Notes under the pieces: model-generated
What the model saw: only the letters and a program-made list of their open reading frames with translations
What the model was told of the DNA's origin: nothing
The model's database searches: none
Made by a program: the position numbers and the translations under genes
In this document: one piece after another, positions 15,018 through 21,598 of the stretch
Layout of the letters: the number at the start of each line of letters is the position of its first letter
Position numbering within the stretch: position 1 is the first letter of the stretch
NCBI GenBank assembly: GCA_963814985.1
Contig: CAWFFV010000117.1
Coordinates: forward strand, 1-23,307
Origin: CAWFFV01 sp963814985
Lineage (GTDB): Bacteria; Chloroflexota; Ktedonobacteria; Ktedonobacterales; Ktedonobacteraceae
DNA: 23,307 nt
Reading direction: 5' to 3'

Positions 15018-16352
15018 ATGTGGGAACGACTGCGCAGTATCTGGACAGTGCCTGATCTACGTAACAAGATTCTCTTCACGTTGGGAATATTACTGCTTTT
15101 TCGCATTCTCGCGCACATTACTGTTCCCTTGACGTCTGCCGAACAGAAATCTCTGGCTAATCTCTTTAGCCAGAATCAGAATCAAAATCTCGGCCAACTA
15201 CTCGGCCTCCTGGATGTCTTTTCTGGTGGGTCCTTGCAGACGTTTTCTATCGTCGCGCTTGGAGTATATCCGTATATTACGGCCACCATTGTGATGCAGC
15301 TTTTGCAGCCAATCATTCCGGCCTTACAAAATCTGGCTAACCAGGGTGAGGCTGGACGCTTGCGCTTTAGCCAGATCACTCGTCTGATCGCTGTACCGCT
15401 GGCTTTCTTACAGGCGCTGGGGCAGTGCGCTATCTTCCAGCAGGCAGGTGTACTCCAGAATTTTAGCCTTGTCGATCCGAAATACTCGTTAGAGACGGTA
15501 TCGATTTTGCTGGCACTTACGGCTGGTACGATGATCCTGGTCTGGCTTGGTGAGCTGATCACCGAAAATGGTATCGGGAATGGAATCTCGTTGATCATCT
15601 TTGGCGGTATTGTGAGCCGTCTTCCCCAGTTCATCAGTCAAGCTTATGTAGACACTACTTCCAATGCTGGCAGTGGAATTGTCAGTATCGCTGTCTTTTT
15701 AATTATCGGCCTGGTGACAATCCTGGGTGTGGTTTACATCTATCAGGGGCAGCGACGTGTGCCGGTACATTACCCGACGAAGCGTCAGGTGGGACGTGGT
15801 ATGTTGGTAGGCTCAGCGCAGACAACATACATTCCTATGCAGGTCAACAGCGCAGGGATGATTCCGCTCATCTTTGCTCAGTCGATGCTGCTCTTCCCGG
15901 CGGTGATCACGCGATACCTGACAACCAGTCCAACTCCCTGGTTGAGTGCTTCTTCCCAGTGGGTGGCGACTTACCTGGTGAACACGTCTTCCTGGTTGTA
16001 CTGGTCCGTCTACTTTGTCATGGTTGTAGCCTTTACGTACTTTTATGCGTATGTAATGTGGCAACAACAGAATATTCCAGAGAACTTGCAAAAACAGGGT
16101 GCGTTTATTCCAGGCTATCGTCCTGGCGAGCCTACTAGTCGATACTTGACGAATATTCTCAATCGTATCACTCTAGCGGGAGCGCTTTTTCTGGGCCTGG
16201 TAGCAATCCTGCCGTTTGTTGCACGTGTAGGTAGCGATTCACAACTACTGAGTAGTGCTTCGGTTCTGATTGTGGTTGGTGTTGTGCTAGACACTGTCAG
16301 ACAACTGGAAGCACAAATGGTCATGCGTAACTATTCTGGTTTTCTATCGTAG
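15018..16352 (+). CDS. secY: Protein translocase subunit SecY
   Basis: SecY is the channel of the Sec translocon in the cytoplasmic membrane, working with SecE and SecG. The 444-residue protein has normal length and about ten hydrophobic helices. Landmarks: FTLGILLLFRILAHITVPL (first helix), the plug and second helix region with GVYPYITATIVMQLL, GELITENGIGNGISLIIFGG, the cytosolic loop RRVPVHYPTKRQVGRGM, NSAGMIPLIFAQS, and the C5 loop region KQGAFIPGYRPGEPTSRYL. ATG 15018 follows AAAGGAGGCTCCC. It sits between rplO and adk as in most bacterial spc operons, so membrane insertion capacity is expressed with ribosomal genes. Confidence 0.97.
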   Translation: MWERLRSIWTVPDLRNKILFTLGILLLFRILAHITVPLTSAEQKSLANLFSQNQNQNLGQLLGLLDVFSGGSLQTFSIVALGVYPYITATIVMQLLQPIIPALQNLANQGEAGRLRFSQITRLIAVPLAFLQALGQCAIFQQAGVLQNFSLVDPKYSLETVSILLALTAGTMILVWLGELITENGIGNGISLIIFGGIVSRLPQFISQAYVDTTSNAGSGIVSIAVFLIIGLVTILGVVYIYQGQRRVPVHYPTKRQVGRGMLVGSAQTTYIPMQVNSAGMIPLIFAQSMLLFPAVITRYLTTSPTPWLSASSQWVATYLVNTSSWLYWSVYFVMVVAFTYFYAYVMWQQQNIPENLQKQGAFIPGYRPGEPTSRYLTNILNRITLAGALFLGLVAILPFVARVGSDSQLLSSASVLIVVGVVLDTVRQLEAQMVMRNYSGFLS

Positions 16353-16420
16353 TGTCACTATCAGGAAGCTAGCAGTGTCTGTTTTACTGGGCTTCTACCA
16401 ATCAAGCGTCCGTTATCCGT

Positions 16421-16552
16421 TGAGAGCGCGTTAAAGGCCTCCGGCACTCGTAAGTGTGCTTTTGGGAGTTCGATAAAGTGCTCTCAGAACCCGTGGTGTG
16501 CTTTGGGGGAACGCAATGGAGCGCTCTCATAAACTTCCATTGGAGGAAAAAC
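16421..16552 (+). promoter_or_regulatory. Structured secY-adk spacer
   Basis: The 200-base spacer holds a perfect 9-bp inverted repeat TGAGAGCGC (16421-16429) / GCGCTCTCA (16521-16529) enclosing 91 bases, closing about 11 bases before the adk ribosome-binding site TTGGAGGAAAA. GAGAGC could pair instead with GCTCTC at 16483-16488, a competing stem. A small CACT/AGTG hairpin lies near 16445-16456. No convincing promoter was found. A role in adk expression is inference from position alone. Confidence 0.35.
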
Positions 16553-17230
16553 GTGAACATTATCCTGATCGGTGCGCAGGGGTCTGGGAAAGGAACACAA
16601 GCACAGAGACTTTCAAAGGCTCTGGGAGTCCGCCACATGGCTAGTGGAGACTTGTTCCGTCAAGCATTGGATCAAAAGACTGACCTGGGGACAAAGGCCA
16701 GAGTGTACCTGGAGCGTGGTGAGCTGGTTCCCGATGATATCACGGTTACAATGGTCCTGGATCACATCGCAGAGCCAGATTGTATACATGGAGTGCTCTT
16801 TGATGGTTTTCCGCGCACCATAGCCCAGGCCCAGGCACTGGATGAAGGATTACAATGTGTTGGACGATTGATTGATTGCGCAGTGTATCTCAAGGTTCCT
16901 CGTGAGGTGCTACTGAACAGGCTCTCTGGGAGATATATCTGTCGAGCGCATCAGCATATTTACAACGGAAACACTCATCCACCCAAATTACCAGGGCTGT
17001 GTGATCTGGATGGAAGCGAATTATACCAGCGTTCTGATGATCAGGGTGATGCAATACAAAAACGACTGGACATTTTCTTTAATGGGACTATCCTTCTCCT
17101 TGACTACTATGCGAAAATACATAAGCTGGTCGAGGTTGATGGAAACCAGGATATTGAGCAGGTTCAACGAGATCTAGTCAGGGTTGTCTCTGCTCATGGG
17201 AAAAGAGGAAGTCAGGAAGCACAATCGTGA
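16553..17230 (+). CDS. adk: Adenylate kinase
   Basis: Adenylate kinase interconverts ATP, AMP and ADP in the cytoplasm. The start chosen is GTG 16553, preceded by TTGGAGGAAAAAC; the longer ORF from 16454 adds an atypical 33-residue N-terminus. The protein has 225 residues: P-loop GAQGSGKGTQ at 7-16, AMP site ASGDLFRQAL, DGFPRT at 84-89 and LSGRY at the base of the LID. The LID is the long bacterial type with putative metal ligands Cys130, His133, Cys150 and Asp153, where Bacillus subtilis has Cys, Cys, Cys, Asp at these positions. RSDD at 160-163 follows. The stop overlaps a GTG beginning the map remnant. Confidence 0.95.
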   Translation: MNIILIGAQGSGKGTQAQRLSKALGVRHMASGDLFRQALDQKTDLGTKARVYLERGELVPDDITVTMVLDHIAEPDCIHGVLFDGFPRTIAQAQALDEGLQCVGRLIDCAVYLKVPREVLLNRLSGRYICRAHQHIYNGNTHPPKLPGLCDLDGSELYQRSDDQGDAIQKRLDIFFNGTILLLDYYAKIHKLVEVDGNQDIEQVQRDLVRVVSAHGKRGSQEAQS

Positions 17231-17454
17231 TTGTCGCTTTCACGGCATTCTTCCTTGAAAGAAATTCTAAATCAAGCTCTTTGGGCTATTATGGTTACCC
17301 GGATTCGCTCTGTACGTCTGTAAACGAGGAAGTCGTACATGGCATTCCTGGTAAACGCATACTCCAGAAGGGTGACGCAGATATTTTGGCGCTGAGAGTA
17401 GAGAGTGAACGGAGGAATGTTCATGCACATGAATTCCCCTCTCGACTTTTGTGA
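17227..17454 (+). pseudogene. map: Decayed methionine aminopeptidase remnant
   Basis: Map removes initiator methionine and is encoded between adk and infA in many bacteria. Here the slot holds only a 75-codon ORF starting at a GTG that overlaps the adk stop (GTGA), after a good AGGAAG. Residues 19-49 (17281-17373) match the Map core: LGYYGYPDSLCTSVNEEV and VHGIPGKRILQKGD, including the histidine of VHGIP that lines the active site. The next motif, where Map has a metal-ligand Asp (IDV or LDV), reads ADILALRV, so the Asp is replaced by Arg. Sequence before residue 19 and after about 58 is not Map-like. Both the rest of the N-terminal domain and the remaining ligands are gone, so it cannot be a working enzyme. 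A functional copy presumably lies elsewhere. Confidence 0.75.
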
Positions 17455-17470
17455 GAATGTATGCTATAAT
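17442..17470 (+). promoter_or_regulatory. Sigma70-type promoter for the alpha operon
   Basis: TCGACT (17442-17447, 4 of 6 to TTGACA) is separated by 17 bases from a perfect TATAAT (17465-17470), which also has the TG of an extended -10 (TGCTATAAT). Transcription would start near 17477, about 250 bases before infA. This is the best promoter in the window and would allow infA, rpmJ, rpsM, rpsK, rpsD, rpoA and rplQ to be transcribed separately from the spc genes. The -35 lies at the 3' end of the map remnant. Confidence 0.75.
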
Positions 17471-17476
17471 TCATAG

Positions 17477-17725
17477 TTGCCTGCAGCAGTTGATACTGCT
17501 GCCGTTTTGTACTTTCAAGAGTGCGTCAGGCGACATCGAGTTAGCTGACTCGATAGGGGTCGGAACAGGAAAATGCCTGACGAGATCTAGTCTATAAGCT
17601 GGATTAGAATGAAACTGCATGGACAACTTTAATGGCTTGTGTAGAGGCTGCTACACAATGCTTCTCCTTGTAAGTGCACATGCAGAGGGTAAGTGAGTGA
17701 GTCCCGCCGCTAGGGAAAGGATGCT
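17477..17725 (+). promoter_or_regulatory. Structured 5' leader of infA / alpha operon
   Basis: This ~250-base leader has three structured parts seen by eye. First, a hairpin GCAGCAG/CTGCTGC (17483-17502) followed by CGTTTTGT. Second, a domain closed by CGTCAGGC/GCCTGACG (17524-17531 with 17575-17582, perfect) holding the hairpin ATCGAGT/ACTCGAT (17535-17554) and an unpaired purine-rich stretch AGGGGTCGGAACAGGAAAAT. Third, a domain closed by CTGCATG/CATGCAG (17615-17621 with 17679-17685) holding TTGTGTAG/CTACACAA (17637-17658). AAAGGA lies just before ATG 17726. I do not recognise a known riboswitch or T-box; an autoregulatory ribosomal-protein site or an uncharacterised element is possible. 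The stretch 17231-17725 otherwise holds only the map remnant and promoter. Confidence 0.55.
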
Positions 17726-17947
17726 ATGCCAAAAAAGGATGAAATCGAAGTCGAGGGCAAAGTGGTAGAGGCCCTCCCCAATGCCATGTTTAAGGTAGAA
17801 ATTGATGAACAGCATGAGGTCCTGGCTGTCCTCTCAGGACGTATCCGCATGAATTTTGTGCGCATCGTACCAGGCGATAAGGTTAAGGTGGTACTTTCGC
17901 CTTATGACCTGACACGAGGTCGCATCACATGGCGTGTGAAAGCGTGA
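17726..17947 (+). CDS. infA: Translation initiation factor IF-1
   Basis: IF-1 occupies the A site of the 30S subunit during initiation and enhances IF-2 and IF-3. The 73-residue product is a complete OB-fold protein: IEVEGKVVEALPNAMFKVEI, then LAVLSGRIRMNFVRIVPGDK and VVLSPYDLTRGRITWRVKA. Normal length is 72-73. ATG 17726 follows AAAGGATGCT. It is the first gene after the strong promoter and the structured leader, so it probably opens the alpha transcription unit. The map gene that often precedes it is decayed here. Confidence 0.97.
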   Translation: MPKKDEIEVEGKVVEALPNAMFKVEIDEQHEVLAVLSGRIRMNFVRIVPGDKVKVVLSPYDLTRGRITWRVKA

Positions 17948-18014
17948 GGTGTGGATAAGCATCCTTCATTATTCCTTTTCTCCTAATCGGCACCTTTTGG
18001 AATAGAAACAGGCC

Positions 18015-18053
18015 AGGTAAGATGGAGAACGCATGAGGCGCTTCTTCTTGCCT
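18015..18053 (+). promoter_or_regulatory. Hairpin between infA and rpmJ
   Basis: AGGTAAGA (18015-18022) pairs with TCTTGCCT (18046-18053, one G-U pair). It is followed by TTGTCC and a pyrimidine- and T-rich stretch AATTTTTACTTTTTATC. This is a weak terminator or attenuator candidate in the 146-base spacer; the T runs begin about 9 bases after the stem, which is late for an intrinsic terminator. Confidence 0.3.
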
Positions 18054-18093
18054 TTGTCCTAATTTTTACTTTTTATCTCGAGGAGGGCAAGAC

Positions 18094-18210
18094 ATGAAAG
18101 TGCGTGCCTCAGTCAAACCGCGTTGTGATAGCTGCAAGGTAATCCGCCGCAATCGCGTTGTGATGGTTATCTGTCGCAAGGATCCAAAGCATAAACAGAA
18201 ACAGGGCTAA
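18094..18210 (+). CDS. rpmJ: 50S ribosomal protein L36
   Basis: L36 is the smallest 50S protein, a zinc ribbon bound to 23S rRNA. The 38-codon gene reads MKVRASVKPRCDSCKVIRRN, then RVVMVICRKDPKHKQKQG and TAA. It has the Zn ligands Cys11, Cys14, Cys27 and His33 of the C+ form. GAGGAGGGCAAGAC gives an excellent ribosome-binding site. It lies between infA and rpsM, its standard position in the alpha operon. Length and sequence match the family closely, and nothing is missing. Confidence 0.97.
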   Translation: MKVRASVKPRCDSCKVIRRNRVVMVICRKDPKHKQKQG

Positions 18211-18276
18211 TAGAGAGTTTCAGAGTTTCAAGGAAAGAGCGAAATTGGAACTCGCAACTCCAAGCTGGAGGAAAAG

Positions 18277-18660
18277 ATGGCTAGAATTGCCGGGGTGGAC
18301 ATTCCACGTGATAAGCGTGTGGAGATTTCGCTGTGCTATATCTATGGAATTGGGTTGACGACAAGTCGCAAGATTCTGGAGAGAACACGCATTAACCCGG
18401 ACACCCGAGTGAAAAACCTGACCGAAGAAGAGGTCAATCGCTTACGTGAAGTAATCGACCGCGAGCATAAAGTCGAGGGAGATCTGCGCCGTGAAGTAGA
18501 TATGAATATCAAACGGCTGATCGAGATTGGCTGCTATCGTGGTATGCGCCATCGCCGCAACCTGCCCGTGCGTGGACAGCGAACCCGCACCAATGCACGC
18601 ACGCGTCGTGGGCCAAAGAGAACGGTGGCGGGCAAGAAGAAAGCTATAGCGAAGAAGTAA
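18277..18660 (+). CDS. rpsM: 30S ribosomal protein S13
   Basis: S13 is in the 30S head and forms bridges to L5 and the P-site tRNA. The 127-residue product has MARIAGVDIPRDKRVEISLC, then YIYGIGLTTSRKIL with the helix-two-turn-helix region, DIKRLIEIGCYRGMRH-type sequence (MNIKRLIEIGCYRGMRHRRN) and the basic tail RTRTNARTRRGPKRTVAGKK. Length is close to the usual 118-126. ATG 18277 is preceded by CTGGAGGAAAAG. rpsK follows after 21 bases. Nothing is unusual. Confidence 0.97.
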   Translation: MARIAGVDIPRDKRVEISLCYIYGIGLTTSRKILERTRINPDTRVKNLTEEEVNRLREVIDREHKVEGDLRREVDMNIKRLIEIGCYRGMRHRRNLPVRGQRTRTNARTRRGPKRTVAGKKKAIAKK

Positions 18661-18681
18661 CGCCGGGGAGGTATTGCGAGC

Positions 18682-19080
18682 ATGGCAGACAAAAAGAAAC
18701 CAACAGGCAAAGTCAGGCGGCGTGAGCGCAAGTCCGTGCCGCGTGGACAGGCTCATATACAGGCAACATTTAATAATACGATTGTGACCCTCACTGATCC
18801 TAATGGGAATGTGCTTTCCTGGGGAAGTGCTGGTGGTCAGGGATTCAAAGGCTCACGTAAGAGCACTCCATATGCTGCACAGGTCACTGCTGAGACGGCA
18901 GCACGCAAAGCGATGGATCATGGCCTGCGACAGATCGATGTCTACGTCAAGGGGCCAGGCTCTGGTCGCGAGGCAGCTATTCGTTCATTGCAAACTGCAG
19001 GTCTTTCTGTCACTTCAATTACAGATGTCACACCTATTCCACACAATGGATGCAGACCGCCCAAGCGGCGTCGTGTGTAG
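18682..19080 (+). CDS. rpsK: 30S ribosomal protein S11
   Basis: S11 lies on the 30S platform and contacts the E-site codon region. The 132-residue product has the signatures GQAHIQATFNNTIVTLTDPN, GNVLSWGSAGGQGFKGSRKS, TPYAAQVTAETAARKAMDHG and VKGPGSGREAAIRSLQTAG, ending TPIPHNGCRPPKRRRV. Length is normal, with a short basic N-terminal extension (MADKKKPTGKVRRRERKSVP). ATG 18682 follows GGGGAGGTATTGCGAGC. Standard position between rpsM and rpsD. Confidence 0.97.
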   Translation: MADKKKPTGKVRRRERKSVPRGQAHIQATFNNTIVTLTDPNGNVLSWGSAGGQGFKGSRKSTPYAAQVTAETAARKAMDHGLRQIDVYVKGPGSGREAAIRSLQTAGLSVTSITDVTPIPHNGCRPPKRRRV

Positions 19081-19121
19081 CCTGGTAACCCACGCTGCGC
19101 GTGTGAGGAGGAGTCAACTAA

Positions 19122-19748
19122 ATGGCGCGTTATACCGGTCCCGTCTGCAAGTTGTGCAGGCGTGAAGGGGTAAAACTTTTCTTAAAAGGCGACAAGTGCA
19201 TGACAAAGTGCACACTTGAACGCCGTAGCAGCCGCCCAGGGCAACATGGTAGCGGTCGTGTACGTAAAGAATCCGGTTATGCAAAGCAGTTGCGTGAGAA
19301 GCAGAGGGTACGTCGAACCTATGGTGTGCTGGAGCGTCAGTTCCACAAACATTTTGATGCGGCTGCTCGTCGCCAGGGTAAGACCAGTGAGAACCTCTTG
19401 CAGGTCCTGGAGATGCGCTTAGATAATCTTGTCTATCGTCTGGGCTTTGCAGATTCACGTGCTCAGGCCCGTCAGCTTGTCTGTCATGGGCATTTTGCCG
19501 TGAATGGGCGCAAGACGGATATTCCCTCTTTTATTGCAAAACCGAATGATGTGATCACGGTACGTGAGCGGAGTAAAGGTCTGGAGTACTTTAAGACTCG
19601 TACGTTGCTTCTGGCCCAGAAGGGTGTTTCCAGCTGGCTACGTCTGGATATCAATGAGATGACTGGTCGTGTCATAACCATACCTTCACGAGCAGATCTC
19701 GAACTACCCTTCGATGAGCAGATGGTGGTTGAATTTTATCAGCGATAA
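19122..19748 (+). CDS. rpsD: 30S ribosomal protein S4
   Basis: S4 starts 30S assembly and represses the alpha operon in E. coli by binding its mRNA. The 208-residue product starts MARYTGPVCKLCRREGVKL and has four N-terminal cysteines at 9, 12, 26 and 30, which probably bind zinc; the known Thermus S4 cluster has the last one a residue later. Further signatures are RRSSRPGQHG, VRRTYGVLERQFHKHFDAA, and the S4 RNA-binding domain RLDNLVYRLGFADSRAQARQ with HGHFAVNGRKTDIPSF. It ends LPFDEQMVVEFYQR. ATG 19122 follows GAGGAGGAG. The spacer to rpoA holds a candidate regulatory stem. Confidence 0.97.
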   Translation: MARYTGPVCKLCRREGVKLFLKGDKCMTKCTLERRSSRPGQHGSGRVRKESGYAKQLREKQRVRRTYGVLERQFHKHFDAAARRQGKTSENLLQVLEMRLDNLVYRLGFADSRAQARQLVCHGHFAVNGRKTDIPSFIAKPNDVITVRERSKGLEYFKTRTLLLAQKGVSSWLRLDINEMTGRVITIPSRADLELPFDEQMVVEFYQR

Positions 19749-19799
19749 CTTGTTGAGTCGGCGGATGGGTCTATGCCTGTGCGATCCTATGTGGGTCGT

Positions 19800-19853
19800 G
19801 CCAGGGCGAAGAACTCTTGGACCACCAACGTTTCTGGTCTCAGGCTCCCTGGC
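19800..19853 (+). promoter_or_regulatory. Stem-loop between rpsD and rpoA
   Basis: GCCAGGG (19800-19806) pairs perfectly with CCCTGGC (19847-19853), enclosing a second stem GACCA (19820-19824) / TGGTC (19835-19839). The rest of the 167-base spacer is unstructured by eye. There is no T tract, so it is not a normal terminator. It lies just after the S4 gene and before rpoA, whose ribosome-binding site begins about 46 bases downstream. A role in balancing RNA polymerase alpha against ribosomal proteins is possible but unproven. Confidence 0.4.
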
Positions 19854-19915
19854 TAAATGGAGCGACAAGGTACTCGAAATAGAGAGTGGTGGAAAAAGAA
19901 AGGCGGGTTTGAACC

Positions 19916-20896
19916 TTGCTAGATATTGCTCTGCCTCGCATTAAAAATACGAAGACACAAGGAAATTATGCGAGCTATGATATTGAGCCGTTAGAGGCGG
20001 GGTATGGAATGACCCTGGGCAATGCTTTGCGGCGTGTATTGCTGTCTTCGTTGCCAGGTGCAGCGGTGACCTCTATTCGGATCGAGGGTGTACAGCACGA
20101 GTTTCAGGACATCCCTAATGTGATGGAGGATGTGACTGATATTGTGTTGAATGTGAAGAAGCTGCGACTGCGTAGTTTTTCAGACCATGCCGTATCTATG
20201 CGTCTGGAAGTGAACGGTGAGCGGGAAGTCACTGCCGCGGATATCGTACCTCACAGCTCTGTGGAGATCGTGAACCCTGAACTCCATATTGCGACACTTG
20301 ACAATGAACATGCTCATCTCGATATGGAACTGGTCGTTGATACTGGGAGAGGCTATGTTCCTGCCGACTCGAAAGAGGATCAGCCTATAGGCGTTATTCC
20401 GGTTGATGCCATTTATACGCCTGTCCAGAAAGTGAATTACACGGTTGAGCATACGCGTGTAGGGCAGATGACCAATTTTGATAAGATTGTTCTTGATATT
20501 ACGACGGATGGTACGATCTCGCCGGATGAGGCGCTGCGTCAGAGTGCGGATATCCTGGTGCGACACTTTACGTTGCTTGCCAACTACCGTGCTTCTCTGC
20601 CTGAGCCTGAAAAGGCACCTTTGAGCAGTTTGCCAATCCCACAGAAGATTTATGATACCCCTATAGAAGAGCTTGATCTCTCGGTTCGTGCTTATAACTG
20701 TCTCAAGCGCAGCAATATCACGAAGGTGGGCCAGGTGCTCTCGATGAACGAGGAAGATCTGCTGGGTGTACGTAACTTCGGTGAGAAAAGCTTGCAGGAG
20801 TTGCGCGAACGCTTGCTTGTACGCAATTTCCTGCCAAATCCGCGCGTCAGCACCGTCGGAGCCGATATGGACGGCGATCACGAAATGGAGGAATGA
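19916..20896 (+). CDS. rpoA: DNA-directed RNA polymerase subunit alpha
   Basis: The alpha subunit dimer scaffolds RNA polymerase assembly, and its C-terminal domain binds UP elements and activators. The start is TTG 19916 (an in-frame stop lies at 19910), after AAAGGCGGG. The N-terminal domain has GNYASYDIEPLEAGYGMTLG and NALRRVLLSSLPGAAVTSIR, then VHTRVGQMTNFDKIVLDI-like sequence (EHTRVGQMTNFDKIVLDITT). The C-terminal domain shows IEELDLSVRAYNCLKRSNI and GVRNFGEKSLQELRERL, containing the DNA-contacting arginine region. Length is 326, typical (about 315-330), with an acidic tail. rplQ starts 1 base after the stop. Confidence 0.97.
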   Translation: MLDIALPRIKNTKTQGNYASYDIEPLEAGYGMTLGNALRRVLLSSLPGAAVTSIRIEGVQHEFQDIPNVMEDVTDIVLNVKKLRLRSFSDHAVSMRLEVNGEREVTAADIVPHSSVEIVNPELHIATLDNEHAHLDMELVVDTGRGYVPADSKEDQPIGVIPVDAIYTPVQKVNYTVEHTRVGQMTNFDKIVLDITTDGTISPDEALRQSADILVRHFTLLANYRASLPEPEKAPLSSLPIPQKIYDTPIEELDLSVRAYNCLKRSNITKVGQVLSMNEEDLLGVRNFGEKSLQELRERLLVRNFLPNPRVSTVGADMDGDHEMEE

Positions 20897-20897
20897 G

Positions 20898-21524
20898 TTG
20901 AGGCACCGAGTTGCCGGGAACCGTTTGAGCATGCCAGAGCCGCGCCGTCGTTCTGCGCGTCGTAATCTGATGGCAGGACTCATTCGGTATGACCGTATAG
21001 AGACCACGGAGGCACGTGCCCGTGCTATCCGTAGTGAAGTAGAAAAACTGATTGATGTGGCCGTAAAGGGGCGTACAAGTGCCCAGCAATATCTGGCTTC
21101 GGTCGTCTCCGATGAGGAGAAGGCTACTCAGGTGCTGGCCTTTGCTCGTCGTGGCCGCTTCTCACTGAAGGGCAAGGTTGCTTCCAACGAGGAACGTGCC
21201 GAGCAGTTGAAGGCTCCGCTTACCGAGAAGGGGCGCAAGTTCCTGGAAGATAAGCTCAAGAACCGTCGCGAGGAACTGCTCCGTATTATCTCTGACGAGG
21301 ATGAAGCCGAGAGAGCATTGCAAGCAGCATATCAGGCCATGGTTATCGAGTTGCATTCACGGCGCACTATTTTGAGTGCTCTGCCTGATGAGCTGGTGGT
21401 TAAAAAGATGTTTGAAGAACTGGCTCCTCGCTATGTCAATCGTCATGGTGGTTATACTCGTATTACGAAGATTGGCCGACGTAAGGGTGATGCCGCTGAG
21501 ATGGCACAGATTGCTCTCGTCTAG
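20898..21524 (+). CDS. rplQ: 50S ribosomal protein L17 with a ~88-residue insertion
   Basis: L17 is a 50S protein on the solvent side near the tunnel exit. The start chosen is TTG 20898, after ATGGAGGAATGAG and one base after the rpoA stop; the open frame continuing upstream lies inside rpoA. The N-terminus MRHRVAGNRLSMPEPRRRSA and GLIRYDRIETTEARARAIRS and the C-terminus RRTILSALPDELVVKKMFEE, LAPRYVNRHGGYTRITKIGR are standard. Between residues about 58 and 153 there is extra sequence, rich in Glu, Arg, Lys and Leu (LKNRREELLRIISDEDEAER), likely helical. Total 208 residues against about 115-125. The frame is continuous, so the insertion is real. Together with L3 and L18 it makes three enlarged 50S proteins. 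Confidence 0.95.
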   Translation: MRHRVAGNRLSMPEPRRRSARRNLMAGLIRYDRIETTEARARAIRSEVEKLIDVAVKGRTSAQQYLASVVSDEEKATQVLAFARRGRFSLKGKVASNEERAEQLKAPLTEKGRKFLEDKLKNRREELLRIISDEDEAERALQAAYQAMVIELHSRRTILSALPDELVVKKMFEELAPRYVNRHGGYTRITKIGRRKGDAAEMAQIALV

Positions 21525-21555
21525 ACACTGATGAACTTTGACAAGTAAAGGCGGT

Positions 21556-21595
21556 AATTGTTAGGGACTCTCTCTCAGATCCCTGCAATTGGAAG
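21556..21595 (+). promoter_or_regulatory. Hairpin before truA
   Basis: AATTG plus AGGGA (21556-21567, two unpaired bases between) pairs with TCCCT plus CAATT (21580-21590, one unpaired base). The loop is CTCTCTCTCAGA-like. The 3' arm abuts GGAAG, the ribosome-binding site of truA, so it could limit ribosome access. A TTGACA at 21538 lacks a matching -10 box. Function is inferred from position. Confidence 0.35.
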
Positions 21596-21598
21596 ATC

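Noticed and set aside
17555..17582. T-box-like sequence AGGGGTCGGAACAGG in the infA leader
   Set aside because: It does not match the T-box antiterminator core, there is no specifier-stem architecture, and infA is not a usual T-box target.
21538..21566. Promoter for truA from a perfect TTGACA
   Set aside because: At spacings of 16-18 bases there is no acceptable -10 hexamer (TTAGGG or similar).
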